Source: Streptomyces niveus (GTDB lineage: Bacteria > Actinomycetota > Actinomycetes > Streptomycetales > Streptomycetaceae). From it: a stretch of 64,000 bases of DNA. The stretch lies in contig NZ_MDCR01000028.1 of assembly GCF_001723055.1 (NCBI RefSeq), positions 19,380 through 83,379 of the forward strand. The letters run 5' to 3'. Positions 53,347-60,880 of this stretch are shown piece after piece. The notes beneath the pieces are model-generated. The model was given only the letters and a program-made list of their open reading frames with translations, was not told the DNA's origin and made no database searches. The translations under genes were made by a program, and so were the position numbers. Positions within the stretch are counted from its first letter, which is position 1, and every line of letters starts with the position of its first letter.

Positions 53347-53385
53347 CGAGGGCGGCCACCCGGCGTGATCGGGTGGCCGCCCTCG
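53347..53385. terminator. Terminator after the DoxX gene
   Basis: cgagggcggccaccc (53347-53361) and gggtggccgccctcg (53371-53385) form a perfect 15-bp stem with a 9-nt loop, 15 bp after the DoxX stop codon. It may also stop transcripts from the convergent nucleotidyltransferase gene at 53503. Confidence 0.85.
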
Positions 53386-53502
53386 TACGCGCGCTGTGTG
53401 CCCGTCTGCGGGCCTGGAACGTCTCGTACGGCTCCGAGTGCGACCGTACGGCTCCGAGGTCGCGCAGGGCCCGTCAGGAGCGGTGCCTCACCGGCCGTCG
53501 GC

Positions 53503-54219
53503 TCAACGCGCGGCGGCGGCCAGCTCCTTGGCCGCCTCGGTGAGGTCCTTCGCGGTGTCGATGGCCCGCCAGTACGCGCCCTGCGGCAGCGGGAAGCCGG
53601 CCAGGCTGCGCTCACGCGCCAGCCGGGGAAAGGTCGTCCGCTCGTGGTCGCCGCGGTCGGGCAGCAGACTCGCGAACGCCGGGGAGAACACGTACACACC
53701 GGCGTTGATCAGATACGGCGACGGCGGCGACTCGATGAAGTCGAGCACATGGCCGAACTCGTCGGTCTCCACGGCCCCCCAGGGAATCCGGGGCCGGGCG
53801 AGGGCGAGTGTCGCGGTGGCGTCGCGCTCGGCGTGGAACGCGGCCATCTCGCGCAGGGAGAAACGGGTCCAGATGTCGCCGTTGGTGGCGTACCAGGGCT
53901 GCCCGGGCTCGGGCAGCCGCGCGGCGGCGTACTTGAGGCCACCACCGCGCCCCAGCGGTTCCTGCTCCACCACGGTCGTGACACGCAGCGGGAGTTCGGA
54001 CGCCTCCAGCCACTCCTGGAGCACCTCGGCGAGATGGCCGCACGAGACCACGGCGTCGGTGACGCCCTCGGCGGCCAGCCAGGCGAGTTGATGGCCGATG
54101 ATCGGGGTCCCCGTGCCGGGGATCTCGACCATCGGCTTGGGACGGTCGTCGGTGTACGGGCGCAGTCGCGACCCCTGGCCGCCCGCGAGGACCACGGCCT
54201 GCGTCGGAAACGTCATCAT
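53503..54219 (-). CDS. Sugar-1-phosphate nucleotidyltransferase
   Basis: A 238-residue NTP_transferase protein. The signature is AVVLAGGQGSRLRPYTDDRP with KPMVEIPGTGTP after it, which binds the NTP and metal. QPWYATNGDIWTRFSL carries the catalytic Asp, and PYLINAGVYVFSP the sugar contacts. It is shorter than RmlA/GalU and lacks an acyltransferase domain, which is like GDP-mannose/HddC-type enzymes. It makes an NDP-sugar, probably for envelope glycans. Adjacent ATGs at 54219 and 54216 are both possible starts. Confidence 0.85.
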   Translation of the reverse strand: MMTFPTQAVVLAGGQGSRLRPYTDDRPKPMVEIPGTGTPIIGHQLAWLAAEGVTDAVVSCGHLAEVLQEWLEASELPLRVTTVVEQEPLGRGGGLKYAAARLPEPGQPWYATNGDIWTRFSLREMAAFHAERDATATLALARPRIPWGAVETDEFGHVLDFIESPPSPYLINAGVYVFSPAFASLLPDRGDHERTTFPRLARERSLAGFPLPQGAYWRAIDTAKDLTEAAKELAAAAR

Positions 54220-54257
54220 GCCGTGAACGATAGGCGGGCCGGTCGGGGAGCCGCCGG

Positions 54258-54680
54258 TCAGTGCCCGGCGGTCTGCTGGGAGACCCCGTAGGCGAACGAG
54301 GTGTCGCAGACGGGGCGGGAGAACGACTGCGCGCGGGTGGGTCCGTAGTGCGCGACGGCGGCGCGGCCGAGGGCGCGGGCCAGGGACATGCAGTGCTTGG
54401 CGAGCGAGGGGCGCTCCTCGATCTGGCGCTGGAGGTGGGTCAGGGCGATCCCCGGGTCCTTCTCCTGGAGCTCCACGAGCAGCTTGTCGCGGAGAACGTC
54501 CTGGGGAGCACGGGACTTGGCGCGTACGGACGCCTTGTCCGAGGAGGCGGTGAGGATCTGCGCGTCGGAACTCTTCGCCGCCCACGGGACGGTCGCGACC
54601 GCCAGGGTTCCGGAGAGCACGAGGACGACGGGCAGTACGAGGGCGAGACTTCGGCCGATTCGGCGGGCAGTGTGGGTCAC
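54258..54680 (-). CDS. Small secreted protein of unknown function
   Basis: A 140-residue protein. The N-terminus has a Sec signal or membrane anchor (IGRSLALVLPVVLVLSGTLA, cleavage near ATVPWAAKS). The mature part is helical, with APQDVLRDKLLVELQEKDPG and TLHLQRQ-like TALTHLQRQIEERP context, and two Cys (HCMSLARAL, VCDTSFAYG) that could form a disulfide. No recognised domain. It lies between a sugar nucleotidyltransferase gene and msiK on the same strand but has its own upstream palindrome and an upstream terminator. Confidence 0.72.
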   Translation of the reverse strand: MTHTARRIGRSLALVLPVVLVLSGTLAVATVPWAAKSSDAQILTASSDKASVRAKSRAPQDVLRDKLLVELQEKDPGIALTHLQRQIEERPSLAKHCMSLARALGRAAVAHYGPTRAQSFSRPVCDTSFAYGVSQQTAGH

Positions 54681-54753
54681 GCAGGCGAGCGTAGCGGTCA
54701 GTGATGATTTGGCGACATTTAGTCACTCGGCCGAGGGATGGTTCGACAGGTCT

Positions 54754-54787
54754 TTTCGAATCGAGTGTTGACGTACACGATTCGAAA
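54754..54787. promoter_or_regulatory. 34-bp palindrome upstream of the small secreted protein gene
   Basis: tttcgaatcg (54754-54763) and cgattcgaaa (54778-54787) match perfectly; an inner gtgt/acac pair continues the symmetry. It lies 74 bp upstream of the secreted protein gene and between it and the msiK terminator. A regulator binding site is more likely than a terminator, because no T run follows and the arms are AT-rich. Confidence 0.5.
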
Positions 54788-54833
54788 TGGCCGATGTGCC
54801 GGGGTATTTGTCCGCTTGGGGGTGGCGTAAGCA

Positions 54834-54863
54834 AACGGCCCCGCACCGAAGTGCGGGGCCGTT
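54834..54863 (-). terminator. Terminator of msiK
   Basis: aacggccccgcac (54834-54846) and gtgcggggccgtt (54851-54863) form a perfect 13-bp stem with a cgaa tetraloop. On the msiK strand it is followed by tttgc. It starts 15 bp after the msiK stop codon. Confidence 0.85.
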
Positions 54864-54878
54864 AGTACGTTCTTCAGG

Positions 54879-56015
54879 TCAGTCGCTGAGGCGCTCACCG
54901 GTGGACGAGGCGAAGACGTGCGTCTCGCCCGGACGCGGCACGACGTGCAGCTTGGCGCCCTTGTCGGGAACGGCGCGGCCGTTGACGCGGACCACCAGGT
55001 CCTTGTGCTCGCCGCCGACCTGCGCGTCGCCGTAGACGTAACCGTCGGCGCCCAGCTCCTCCACGACGTTGACGGTGACGGCCAGACCGGCCGGCGCGTC
55101 GGCGCTGTCCTTCGACAGCGACTTCGCGGCCTCGCCGCCCTGCTCGACGATGTCGAAGTGCTCCGGGCGGACACCGACGGTGACGGTGCTGTCACCGCGG
55201 TCGGCCGCGGCGGACAGCGCCTCGCGGGAGATCGGGACGACGCTGTTGCCGAACTTCACACCGCCGTCGGTGATCGGGACCTCGACCAGGTTCATGGCCG
55301 GGGAGCCGATGAAGCCGGCGACGAAGAGGTTGGCGGGCCGGTCGTACATGTTGCGCGGCGAGTCGACCTGCTGGAGCAGACCGTCCTTGAGGACGGCGAC
55401 CCGGTCGCCCATGGTCATGGCCTCGACCTGGTCGTGCGTGACGTACACGGTCGTGATGCCCAGACGGCGCTGGAGCGAGGCGATCTGCGTACGGGTCGAC
55501 ACACGGAGCTTGGCGTCGAGGTTCGACAGCGGCTCGTCCATGAGGAACACCTGCGGCTCACGCACGATGGCGCGACCCATGGCCACACGCTGGCGCTGAC
55601 CACCGGAGAGGGCCTTCGGCTTGCGGTCCAGGTACTCGGTGAGGTCCAGGATCTTCGCGGCCTCTTCGACCTTCTTACGGATGTCGGCCTTGTTGACGCC
55701 GGCGATCTTCAGCGCGAAGCCCATGTTGTCGGCGACCGACATGTGCGGGTACAGCGCGTAGTTCTGGAACACCATCGCGATGTCCCGGTCCTTCGGGGGC
55801 AGGTGCGTGACGTCACGGTCACCGATGCGGATGGCACCGCCGTTGACGTCCTCAAGACCCGCGAGCATGCGCAGGGAGGTCGACTTGCCACAACCGGAGG
55901 GCCCGACGAGCACGAGGAACTCGCCGTCCGCGACGTCGAGCTCAAGCTGGTCGACGGCGGGCTTGGTGGAACCCGGGTACACACGGGTCGCCTTGTCGAA
56001 CTGAACAGTGGCCAT
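54879..56015 (-). CDS. msiK: Multiple sugar import ATP-binding protein MsiK
   Basis: A 378-residue ABC ATPase. Walker A is GPSGCGKST (38-46), the Q-loop MVFQNYALYPH, signature LSGGQRQR (136-143), Walker B VFLMDEPLSNLD (D160, E161) and the H-loop H194. The C-terminal OB/TOBE domain (about 240-378) is that of the UgpC/MalK group. In Streptomyces one MsiK powers many sugar importers (cellobiose, maltose, chitobiose, xylobiose), and it stands alone without permease genes, as here. A dre-like site lies 79 bp upstream of the start. Confidence 0.95.
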   Translation of the reverse strand: MATVQFDKATRVYPGSTKPAVDQLELDVADGEFLVLVGPSGCGKSTSLRMLAGLEDVNGGAIRIGDRDVTHLPPKDRDIAMVFQNYALYPHMSVADNMGFALKIAGVNKADIRKKVEEAAKILDLTEYLDRKPKALSGGQRQRVAMGRAIVREPQVFLMDEPLSNLDAKLRVSTRTQIASLQRRLGITTVYVTHDQVEAMTMGDRVAVLKDGLLQQVDSPRNMYDRPANLFVAGFIGSPAMNLVEVPITDGGVKFGNSVVPISREALSAAADRGDSTVTVGVRPEHFDIVEQGGEAAKSLSKDSADAPAGLAVTVNVVEELGADGYVYGDAQVGGEHKDLVVRVNGRAVPDKGAKLHVVPRPGETHVFASSTGERLSD

Positions 56016-56093
56016 GGTGATGTGGTCCCTTCACCGGCAGGAACGTGCCGGACGATCCGAGTAAAGGAATGGCTCCCGCGCCGGAGGGCGAAG

Positions 56094-56109
56094 GATGGGT
56101 CTAGTCCAC
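56094..56109. promoter_or_regulatory. dre-like (DasR) site upstream of msiK
   Basis: atgggtctagtccacc agrees at 12 of 16 positions with the dre consensus actggtctagaccact as I remember it, including the central ggtctag and cca. It is 79 bp upstream of the msiK ATG. DasR control of the shared sugar ATPase would make sense, because DasR governs GlcNAc and chitin uptake. Similarity is partial. Confidence 0.4.
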
Positions 56110-56220
56110 CTGGATGAACTGGAGGTGACGCTACCTGGCGTTTCAAGATCTGTCAGTAGGTGAACCACGATGAAATTCCCGGCTGACCCGTGATCCGTGC
56201 CGGTTATAGTTTTCCCGCAC

Positions 56221-56294
56221 GCCTCCTTAGCTCAGCTGGCCAGAGCAACGCACTTGTAATGCGTAGGTCGTCGGTTCGAATCCGACAGGGGGCT
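56221..56294 (+). tRNA. tRNA-Thr (anticodon UGU)
   Basis: A full cloverleaf is present. The acceptor stem is gcctcct with agggggc (one G-U pair) and the discriminator is t. The D-loop is agctcagctggccagagc. The anticodon stem acgca/tgcgt holds loop cttgtaa, with anticodon TGT at 56255-56257. The T-arm is gtcggttcgaatccgac. No CCA is encoded, as is usual for many Streptomyces tRNAs. It reads ACA codons, which are rare in this GC-rich genome. A perfect terminator follows 6 bp later. Confidence 0.95.
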
Positions 56295-56300
56295 CCGAAG

Positions 56301-56336
56301 AACCCCAGGTCATGCGGGTCGTGACCTGGGGTTTTC
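56301..56336 (+). terminator. Terminator of tRNA-Thr
   Basis: aaccccaggtca (56301-56312) and tgacctggggtt (56322-56333) form a perfect 12-bp stem around tgcgggtcg-like loop sequence, followed by tttc. It is the classic rho-independent form. Confidence 0.88.
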
Positions 56337-56415
56337 TGGTGTCCGGGGTGGTCCGGCGTGGTGGCCGGCCGATGTGGCCTCGTGTCCGTTCAGGTCTCGC
56401 CTCGTTTGGGGAGAC

Positions 56416-56706
56416 ATGACCTCAATGCGCAGAATCACCACCGTTCTCGGTGCGGCCGTCGCCCTCTCCTCCTTCGCGGGCTCGGCGGCGAACGCCGCCG
56501 GGCCCGCCCCGCTCATCACGCCGGTGAACCCCGTCACCGAGCTGGACGCCCTCGCGGCGTCCGGCATTCCGGCGGAGCAGCAGGCCGAACTGCCCAAGGT
56601 GAAGAACCAGTTGGCCGGCCTGAGCCACCTGAGGGATCTGAACCAGCTGCACCAGCTCACCGACCTCGCGGCGCCGGTGCTCGGCCTGGTTCCCGCGGTG
56701 GAGTGA
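56416..56706 (+). CDS. Small secreted protein of unknown function
   Basis: A 96-residue protein. The signal peptide RRITTVLGAAVALSSFAGSA ends near SAANA-AG. The mature 70 residues are Leu/Pro/Ala-rich: PLITPVNPVTELDALAASG, then KVKNQLAGLSHLRDLNQLHQ, a leucine-spaced helix, and APVLGLVPAVE. It has no Cys. The Leu repeat suggests an amphipathic surface helix, as in small Streptomyces secreted proteins, but it is not a chaplin or rodlin by sequence. ATG 56416 has gggga upstream. The tRNA terminator isolates it from the left. Confidence 0.72.
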   Translation: MTSMRRITTVLGAAVALSSFAGSAANAAGPAPLITPVNPVTELDALAASGIPAEQQAELPKVKNQLAGLSHLRDLNQLHQLTDLAAPVLGLVPAVE

Positions 56707-56732
56707 GGCCCGACCGACCGGGTCGGGGCGGG

Positions 56733-58130
56733 TCAGTGGCGGCCCGAGACGCGGTTGGCCGTGCGGGCCAGGCGGGGGGTTTGGAGGGTGGGGGAGTTCG
56801 TCTCCTGGCGGTCCGCCGTGCGGTAGGCCGCGTACAGGGTGTGGACTCCCAGCCAGCGCAGGGGTTCCGGTTCCCATTTGCGGACCTTGTGGTTGACCCA
56901 GGGCAGGGTCGTGAGGTCCGTGGGGCCCGCCTGGCCGGAGTCCTGTTGGATCAGGTCGCGCAGGGTGCGGGCCGCGAGGTTGGTCGTGGCGACTCCCGAG
57001 CCGACGTAGCCGCCCGCCCAGCCGAGACCCGTGGCGCGGTCGAGGGTGACCGTGGCGCACCAGTCGCGGGGGACGGCCAGGACGCCGGACCAGGCGTGGT
57101 CGATGTGGACGCCCGCCGTGGTGGGGAAGAAGCGCACCAAGATGTCGCGCAGGGCGGCGATCGTGGCGGGCTGGGTGCGGCCGTCGTTGTCGGTGCGGGA
57201 GCCGTAGCGGTACGGGACGCCCCGGCCGCCGATGGCGATGCGGTCGTCGGCGGTGCGCTGGGCGTACATGTAGGCGTGCGCCATGTCGCCGAGGGTTTCG
57301 CGGCCGTCCCAGCCGATGGTGTCCCAGATCCTGGCGGGCAGCGGTTCGGTGGCGATCATCGAGGAGTTCATGGGGAGCCAGGTGCGGCGCTGCCCCTTGA
57401 GCCCGGCGGTGAAGCCCTCGGTGCAGCGCAGGACGTAGGGCGCGCGGACCGTGCCGTACGGGGTGATCGCGTGTTTGGGCTTGATCTCCGTGACGGGCGT
57501 CGACTCGTGGATGGTGACGCCCAGCGCCTCGACGGCCGCCGCCAGGCCCTTGAGGAGTTTGACGGGGTGCAGCCGGGCGCCGTGCGGGGTCCAGGTGGAG
57601 CCCACGGCTCCGGTGACCCGTACGCGCTCCGCCGTCTCGCGCGCGCCGCGCAGGACGCGGTCCGTCTCGCCGAACGCGATCTCGGTGGTGTGGAAGTCCT
57701 TGAGCCTGGCCAGTTGCGCCGGGGTGTACGCGACTTCCAGGACGCCGCCCTGGTGGATGTCGGCGTCGATCGACTCGTCGGCGGCGACGCGTACGACCTC
57801 GGCCACGGTGTCGTTCATGGCCTTCTGGAGGCGGACTGCGGCGTCGTGGCCGTTCTTGAGCGCGTAGGTGTCGCGGCCCGCGATGCCGTTGTAGAGCCAG
57901 CCGCCGTTGCGCCCGGAGGCGCCGTATCCGCAGAACTTGGCTTCCAGGACGGTGATGTTGAGGAAGGGCGCGGCCTTCTTCAGGTAGTAGGCCGTCCACA
58001 GGCCGGTGAAGCCGCCGCCGACGACGCAGACGTCGGCCGTGGTGTCGCCGGGCAGGGGTTCGCGGGGCGCCGGTATGCCGTCCTGGGCGTACCAGAAGGA
58101 GATACCGCCGTTGACGGTGCTGCTGCTCAT
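56733..58130 (-). CDS. FAD-dependent amine/amino-acid oxidase (DAO family)
   Basis: A 465-residue flavoenzyme. The dinucleotide motif is VCVVGGGFTGLWTAYYLKKA (about residues 35-54), followed by YGASGRNGGWLYNGIAGR, the SxRNGG block of PuuB-type gamma-glutamylputrescine oxidases and related DAO proteins. C-terminal FAD contacts appear as GLGWAGGYVGSGVATTNLAA. It probably oxidises an amine or amino acid to an imine with O2. ATG 58130 overlaps the end of the rhomboid-like gene by 4 bp. A bare open frame extends far upstream but lacks family content. Confidence 0.86.
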   Translation of the reverse strand: MSSSTVNGGISFWYAQDGIPAPREPLPGDTTADVCVVGGGFTGLWTAYYLKKAAPFLNITVLEAKFCGYGASGRNGGWLYNGIAGRDTYALKNGHDAAVRLQKAMNDTVAEVVRVAADESIDADIHQGGVLEVAYTPAQLARLKDFHTTEIAFGETDRVLRGARETAERVRVTGAVGSTWTPHGARLHPVKLLKGLAAAVEALGVTIHESTPVTEIKPKHAITPYGTVRAPYVLRCTEGFTAGLKGQRRTWLPMNSSMIATEPLPARIWDTIGWDGRETLGDMAHAYMYAQRTADDRIAIGGRGVPYRYGSRTDNDGRTQPATIAALRDILVRFFPTTAGVHIDHAWSGVLAVPRDWCATVTLDRATGLGWAGGYVGSGVATTNLAARTLRDLIQQDSGQAGPTDLTTLPWVNHKVRKWEPEPLRWLGVHTLYAAYRTADRQETNSPTLQTPRLARTANRVSGRH

Positions 58131-58795
58131 GAGGGTGTTCGTACACCGCGCTTCGCACCTGTGTCCAGGTCGGGGGTACGGGGCCGGCCCCGGGTGAGGG
58201 GATAGCAGGCCAGGCCGATGAGGACGGCGCTGAAGTGGCCGATGTCGGTGAAGTCGGGACGGGCGAAGAGCGGGACGCCGTAGAAGATCACGACGGCTCC
58301 TCCGTACGGATACCGCCACGGCGGGGCGATCCGGTAGGTGAGCACGGCGACGACGCCCGCGAGCGCGTAACTGACGCCCACGTCCAGGGTGTCGCCGGCG
58401 GCCTCGTGCGCGCGGCCCTCGTGGATGGCCCAGCCGAGGACGCCCTCGCTGATGAGCGTGGCGCCGACGTGCGCGGTGGCCACGACGGCGAGCCAGCGGC
58501 GGGTGCCGAGCCAGTGCTCGGCGGGCGCGTGGAAGACGGTGTAGAGCGCGGCGTACGGGAGCCATCTGCCGCCGTCGATCCAGAAGGCGCTGGTGATCAG
58601 TACGCGGACGGGGTTCTGGGACAGCTGGTGGAGGTTGGTGGAGCGCCGGCGCAGGAACTCCTCCTGAAGATGCGGGGACATGAGGTGCAGGGCGACGGTG
58701 GTGACGAAGAGGGCCGCGAGCCAGAGGTAGGTGCCGGGGGCGGTCCTGATCCAGACCCAGGAGAGGCGGGCGGCCTTGCGGAAGGGGCGGCGCAT
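58127..58795 (-). CDS. Rhomboid-like membrane protein
   Basis: A 222-residue protein with about six membrane helices. The Ser-His dyad region of rhomboid proteases is hinted at by GVSYALAG (GxSx after the fourth helix) and by IGHFSAVLIGLACYPL (H in the last helix). FHAPAEHWLGTRRWLAVV gives the loop-helix-2 part. It may be an intramembrane Ser protease or an inactive relative. The start could be ATG 58795 or GTG 58807; neither has a strong ribosome site. Its stop overlaps the FAD oxidase start, so the two are co-translated. Confidence 0.72.
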   Translation of the reverse strand: MRRPFRKAARLSWVWIRTAPGTYLWLAALFVTTVALHLMSPHLQEEFLRRRSTNLHQLSQNPVRVLITSAFWIDGGRWLPYAALYTVFHAPAEHWLGTRRWLAVVATAHVGATLISEGVLGWAIHEGRAHEAAGDTLDVGVSYALAGVVAVLTYRIAPPWRYPYGGAVVIFYGVPLFARPDFTDIGHFSAVLIGLACYPLTRGRPRTPDLDTGAKRGVRTPS

Positions 58796-58848
58796 GGGGT
58801 GATTCACCCACGGGGAGGCGGCCGGGGTGCGCTCGTAGGCTTGGTGTC

Positions 58849-59727
58849 GTGGAGATTCCGGCGGAGTTGGCGAGGACACAGGGGAGCGCGTTCGTCGCGG
58901 CGCTTCCGGCGCGTGCGGCCGACTTCCTAAGGAGGTGGGAGCTGCGGCGTACGGGACCGGCGATGCACGGCATGTGCGCGCTCGTCCTGCCGGTGGAGCG
59001 GGCGGACGGTACGCCGGCGGTGCTGAAGTTGCAGGACGTCGATTCGGAGACGGCCGGTGAGCCGGTGGCACTGCGGGTGTGGGGCGGCGACGGCGCGGTA
59101 CGGCTGCTGGAGTACGACGAGGAGTCGGGCACGCTGCTGCTGGAACGGCTCGACGCGACACAGGACTTGAGCGGTGTCCCCGTACGGGACGGGGTGAGCG
59201 TCATCGCCGGGCTGCTGGCCCGGCTGACGGCGGCGCCCGCGCCGGCGGGGCTGCGCCGGCTGGGGGAGATCGCCGAGGCGATGCTCGACGAGACGCCGGT
59301 GGCGGTGCGGTCGCTCGCCGACGACACGCAGCGGCGACTGCTGCTGGACTGCGCGGCGGCCGTACGTGAGGTGGCGGGCGAGCCGGGCGACCGGCTGCTC
59401 CACTGGGACCTGCACTTCGAGAACGTGCTGGCGCCGCTGCCCGCCGCCGGGGGCCCGGCCCGTGAGCCGTGGCTGGCCATCGACCCGAAGCCGCTGGCGG
59501 GCGACCCGGGGTTCGAGCTGCTGCCCGCCCTGGTCAACCGGTTCGACGAGGGCGACATCCTTGGGAGGTTCGACCTGATGACGGAGGTCATCGGGCTGGA
59601 TCGGGGGCGCGCGCGGGCGTGGACGTTGGGGCGGGTGCTCCAGAACTGCCTGTGGGACATCCGTGAGGGGGAGCGGGTACCGGACCCGACGTCGCTGGCC
59701 GTGGGCCGGGCGCTGTTGGCACGATAG
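58849..59727 (+). CDS. APH(6)-like small-molecule kinase
   Basis: The protein has 292 residues, GTG start. The kinase catalytic loop is LLHWDLHFENVLA (HxDxxxxN), with AIDPKPLAGDPGFELLPAL as the DxD-type metal site, typical of the streptomycin/hydroxyurea kinase family APH(6). The N-lobe has VLKLQDVDSETAGEPVALRV with the ATP Lys. It could phosphorylate an aminoglycoside or an endogenous compound; the substrate is unproven. It is divergent from the rhomboid-like gene and lies 24 bp before a GNAT gene, so these two may form a resistance-like pair. Confidence 0.85.
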   Translation: MEIPAELARTQGSAFVAALPARAADFLRRWELRRTGPAMHGMCALVLPVERADGTPAVLKLQDVDSETAGEPVALRVWGGDGAVRLLEYDEESGTLLLERLDATQDLSGVPVRDGVSVIAGLLARLTAAPAPAGLRRLGEIAEAMLDETPVAVRSLADDTQRRLLLDCAAAVREVAGEPGDRLLHWDLHFENVLAPLPAAGGPAREPWLAIDPKPLAGDPGFELLPALVNRFDEGDILGRFDLMTEVIGLDRGRARAWTLGRVLQNCLWDIREGERVPDPTSLAVGRALLAR

Positions 59728-59751
59728 CCGCCGAACGGGCAGGCTGCGCTC

Positions 59752-60237
59752 ATGATTCGTACGGCGACGGCCGCTGACGTTCCGGTGATCCACGCGATGA
59801 TCCGGGAGCTGGCGGCATACGAGAAGGCCCCGGACGAGGCGCGGGCGACCGAGGAGCAGTTGCGTGAGGCGCTGTTCGGCGAGCGGCCTGCCGCGTACGC
59901 GCACATCGCGGAGACGGACGAGGGCGCGGTGGCGGGGTTCGCGCTGTGGTTCCTGAACTTCTCGACGTGGCGCGGGGTGCACGGCGTCTATCTGGAGGAC
60001 CTGTACGTCCGTCCGGAGCTGCGCGGCGGCGGGCACGGGAAGGCGCTGCTCAGGGAGCTGGCGCGGATCTGCGTGGAGCGCGGGTACGAGCGGCTGGAGT
60101 GGTCGGTGCTGGACTGGAACGAGCCGTCGATCCAGTTCTACCGGGCGCTCGGGGCACGGCCGCAGGACGGGTGGACGGTGTTCCGGCTCACGGACGGGGA
60201 GTTGGCGAAGCTGGGGGCTGCCGAGGCCGATGGCTGA
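59752..60237 (+). CDS. GNAT acetyltransferase (diamine/SSAT-like)
   Basis: The 161 residues match the SSAT-like branch: MIRTATAADVPVIHAMIREL, YEKAPDEARATEEQLREALF, and the acetyl-CoA block LEDLYVRPELRGGGHGKALL, with SVLDWNEPSIQFYRALGA. SSAT-type enzymes acetylate spermidine, spermine or diamines. Length is normal. It follows the APH(6)-like kinase by 24 bp on the same strand. Confidence 0.88.
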   Translation: MIRTATAADVPVIHAMIRELAAYEKAPDEARATEEQLREALFGERPAAYAHIAETDEGAVAGFALWFLNFSTWRGVHGVYLEDLYVRPELRGGGHGKALLRELARICVERGYERLEWSVLDWNEPSIQFYRALGARPQDGWTVFRLTDGELAKLGAAEADG

Positions 60238-60329
60238 GGGCTGAGGTGGGGATTCACGGCGGGATTGTCAGTGGGTGCGCCTACGCTCGGTGACGAGTAC
60301 GGATGACGCCGAATTCCTGAGGGGGACCC

Positions 60330-60875
60330 GTGTCCGAGACGAGCGTGCGGCCCGATCCGGTGATGGCCGAGATCGGTCGTGGCATGGAGCTGGGACAGCG
60401 CGGTGAACGGGACGCCGCCCGCGAGGTGTTCGCCGGTGTCTGGGACCGGCTGGGCGCGGACGGCGACCCGTTCCACATATGCGCGCTGGCCCACTCCATG
60501 GCCGATGTCCAGGACGATCCGCGGGAGGAACTGGTTTGGGACCTCCGGGCGTTGGAGGCGGCTGACCTGGTCTCGGACGAGCGGGCGCGGCTCGCGGGGG
60601 TGGCGAGCCCGGTGGCCGCGTTCTATCCGTCGCTCCATCTCAACCTGGGAGATGTGTACCGGCGCCTCGGCGAGTGGGACCTGGCACGCGCGCATCTGGC
60701 GCGCGGGCTCGACGCGGTGGGGGCGCTGGGCGACGACGGATACGGGCAGTTGATCAAAGGCGGACTCGACCGGTTGGCGCAGCGGCTGGCCGAGCGCTCG
60801 GGCGAGCCGCTGTCCGGGCCGCCTTCCGGGCCGCCGGCCGAGCCGACGGAGGTCAACGGTCCGGCGTCGGCCTGA
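60330..60875 (+). CDS. Tetratricopeptide-like helical protein of unknown function
   Basis: A 181-residue mostly helical protein. TPR-like pairs are MAEIGRGMELGQRGERDAAR, FHICALAHSMADVQDDPREE and PSLHLNLGDVYRRLGEWDLA, then RAHLARGLDAV. The Pro/Ser-rich tail is disordered. No enzymatic motif is seen. GTG 60330 is preceded by gagggggac. A TPR scaffold for protein contacts is the best reading. It converges with the quinone oxidoreductase gene with a 5-bp gap. Confidence 0.75.
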   Translation: MSETSVRPDPVMAEIGRGMELGQRGERDAAREVFAGVWDRLGADGDPFHICALAHSMADVQDDPREELVWDLRALEAADLVSDERARLAGVASPVAAFYPSLHLNLGDVYRRLGEWDLARAHLARGLDAVGALGDDGYGQLIKGGLDRLAQRLAERSGEPLSGPPSGPPAEPTEVNGPASA

Positions 60876-60880
60876 CTCGG

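Noticed and set aside
58796..59906. Long minus-strand frame upstream of the rhomboid-like and FAD oxidase genes
   Set aside because: It is opposite to the APH(6)-like and GNAT genes and has Ser/Arg/Pro-rich shadow composition without domain content.
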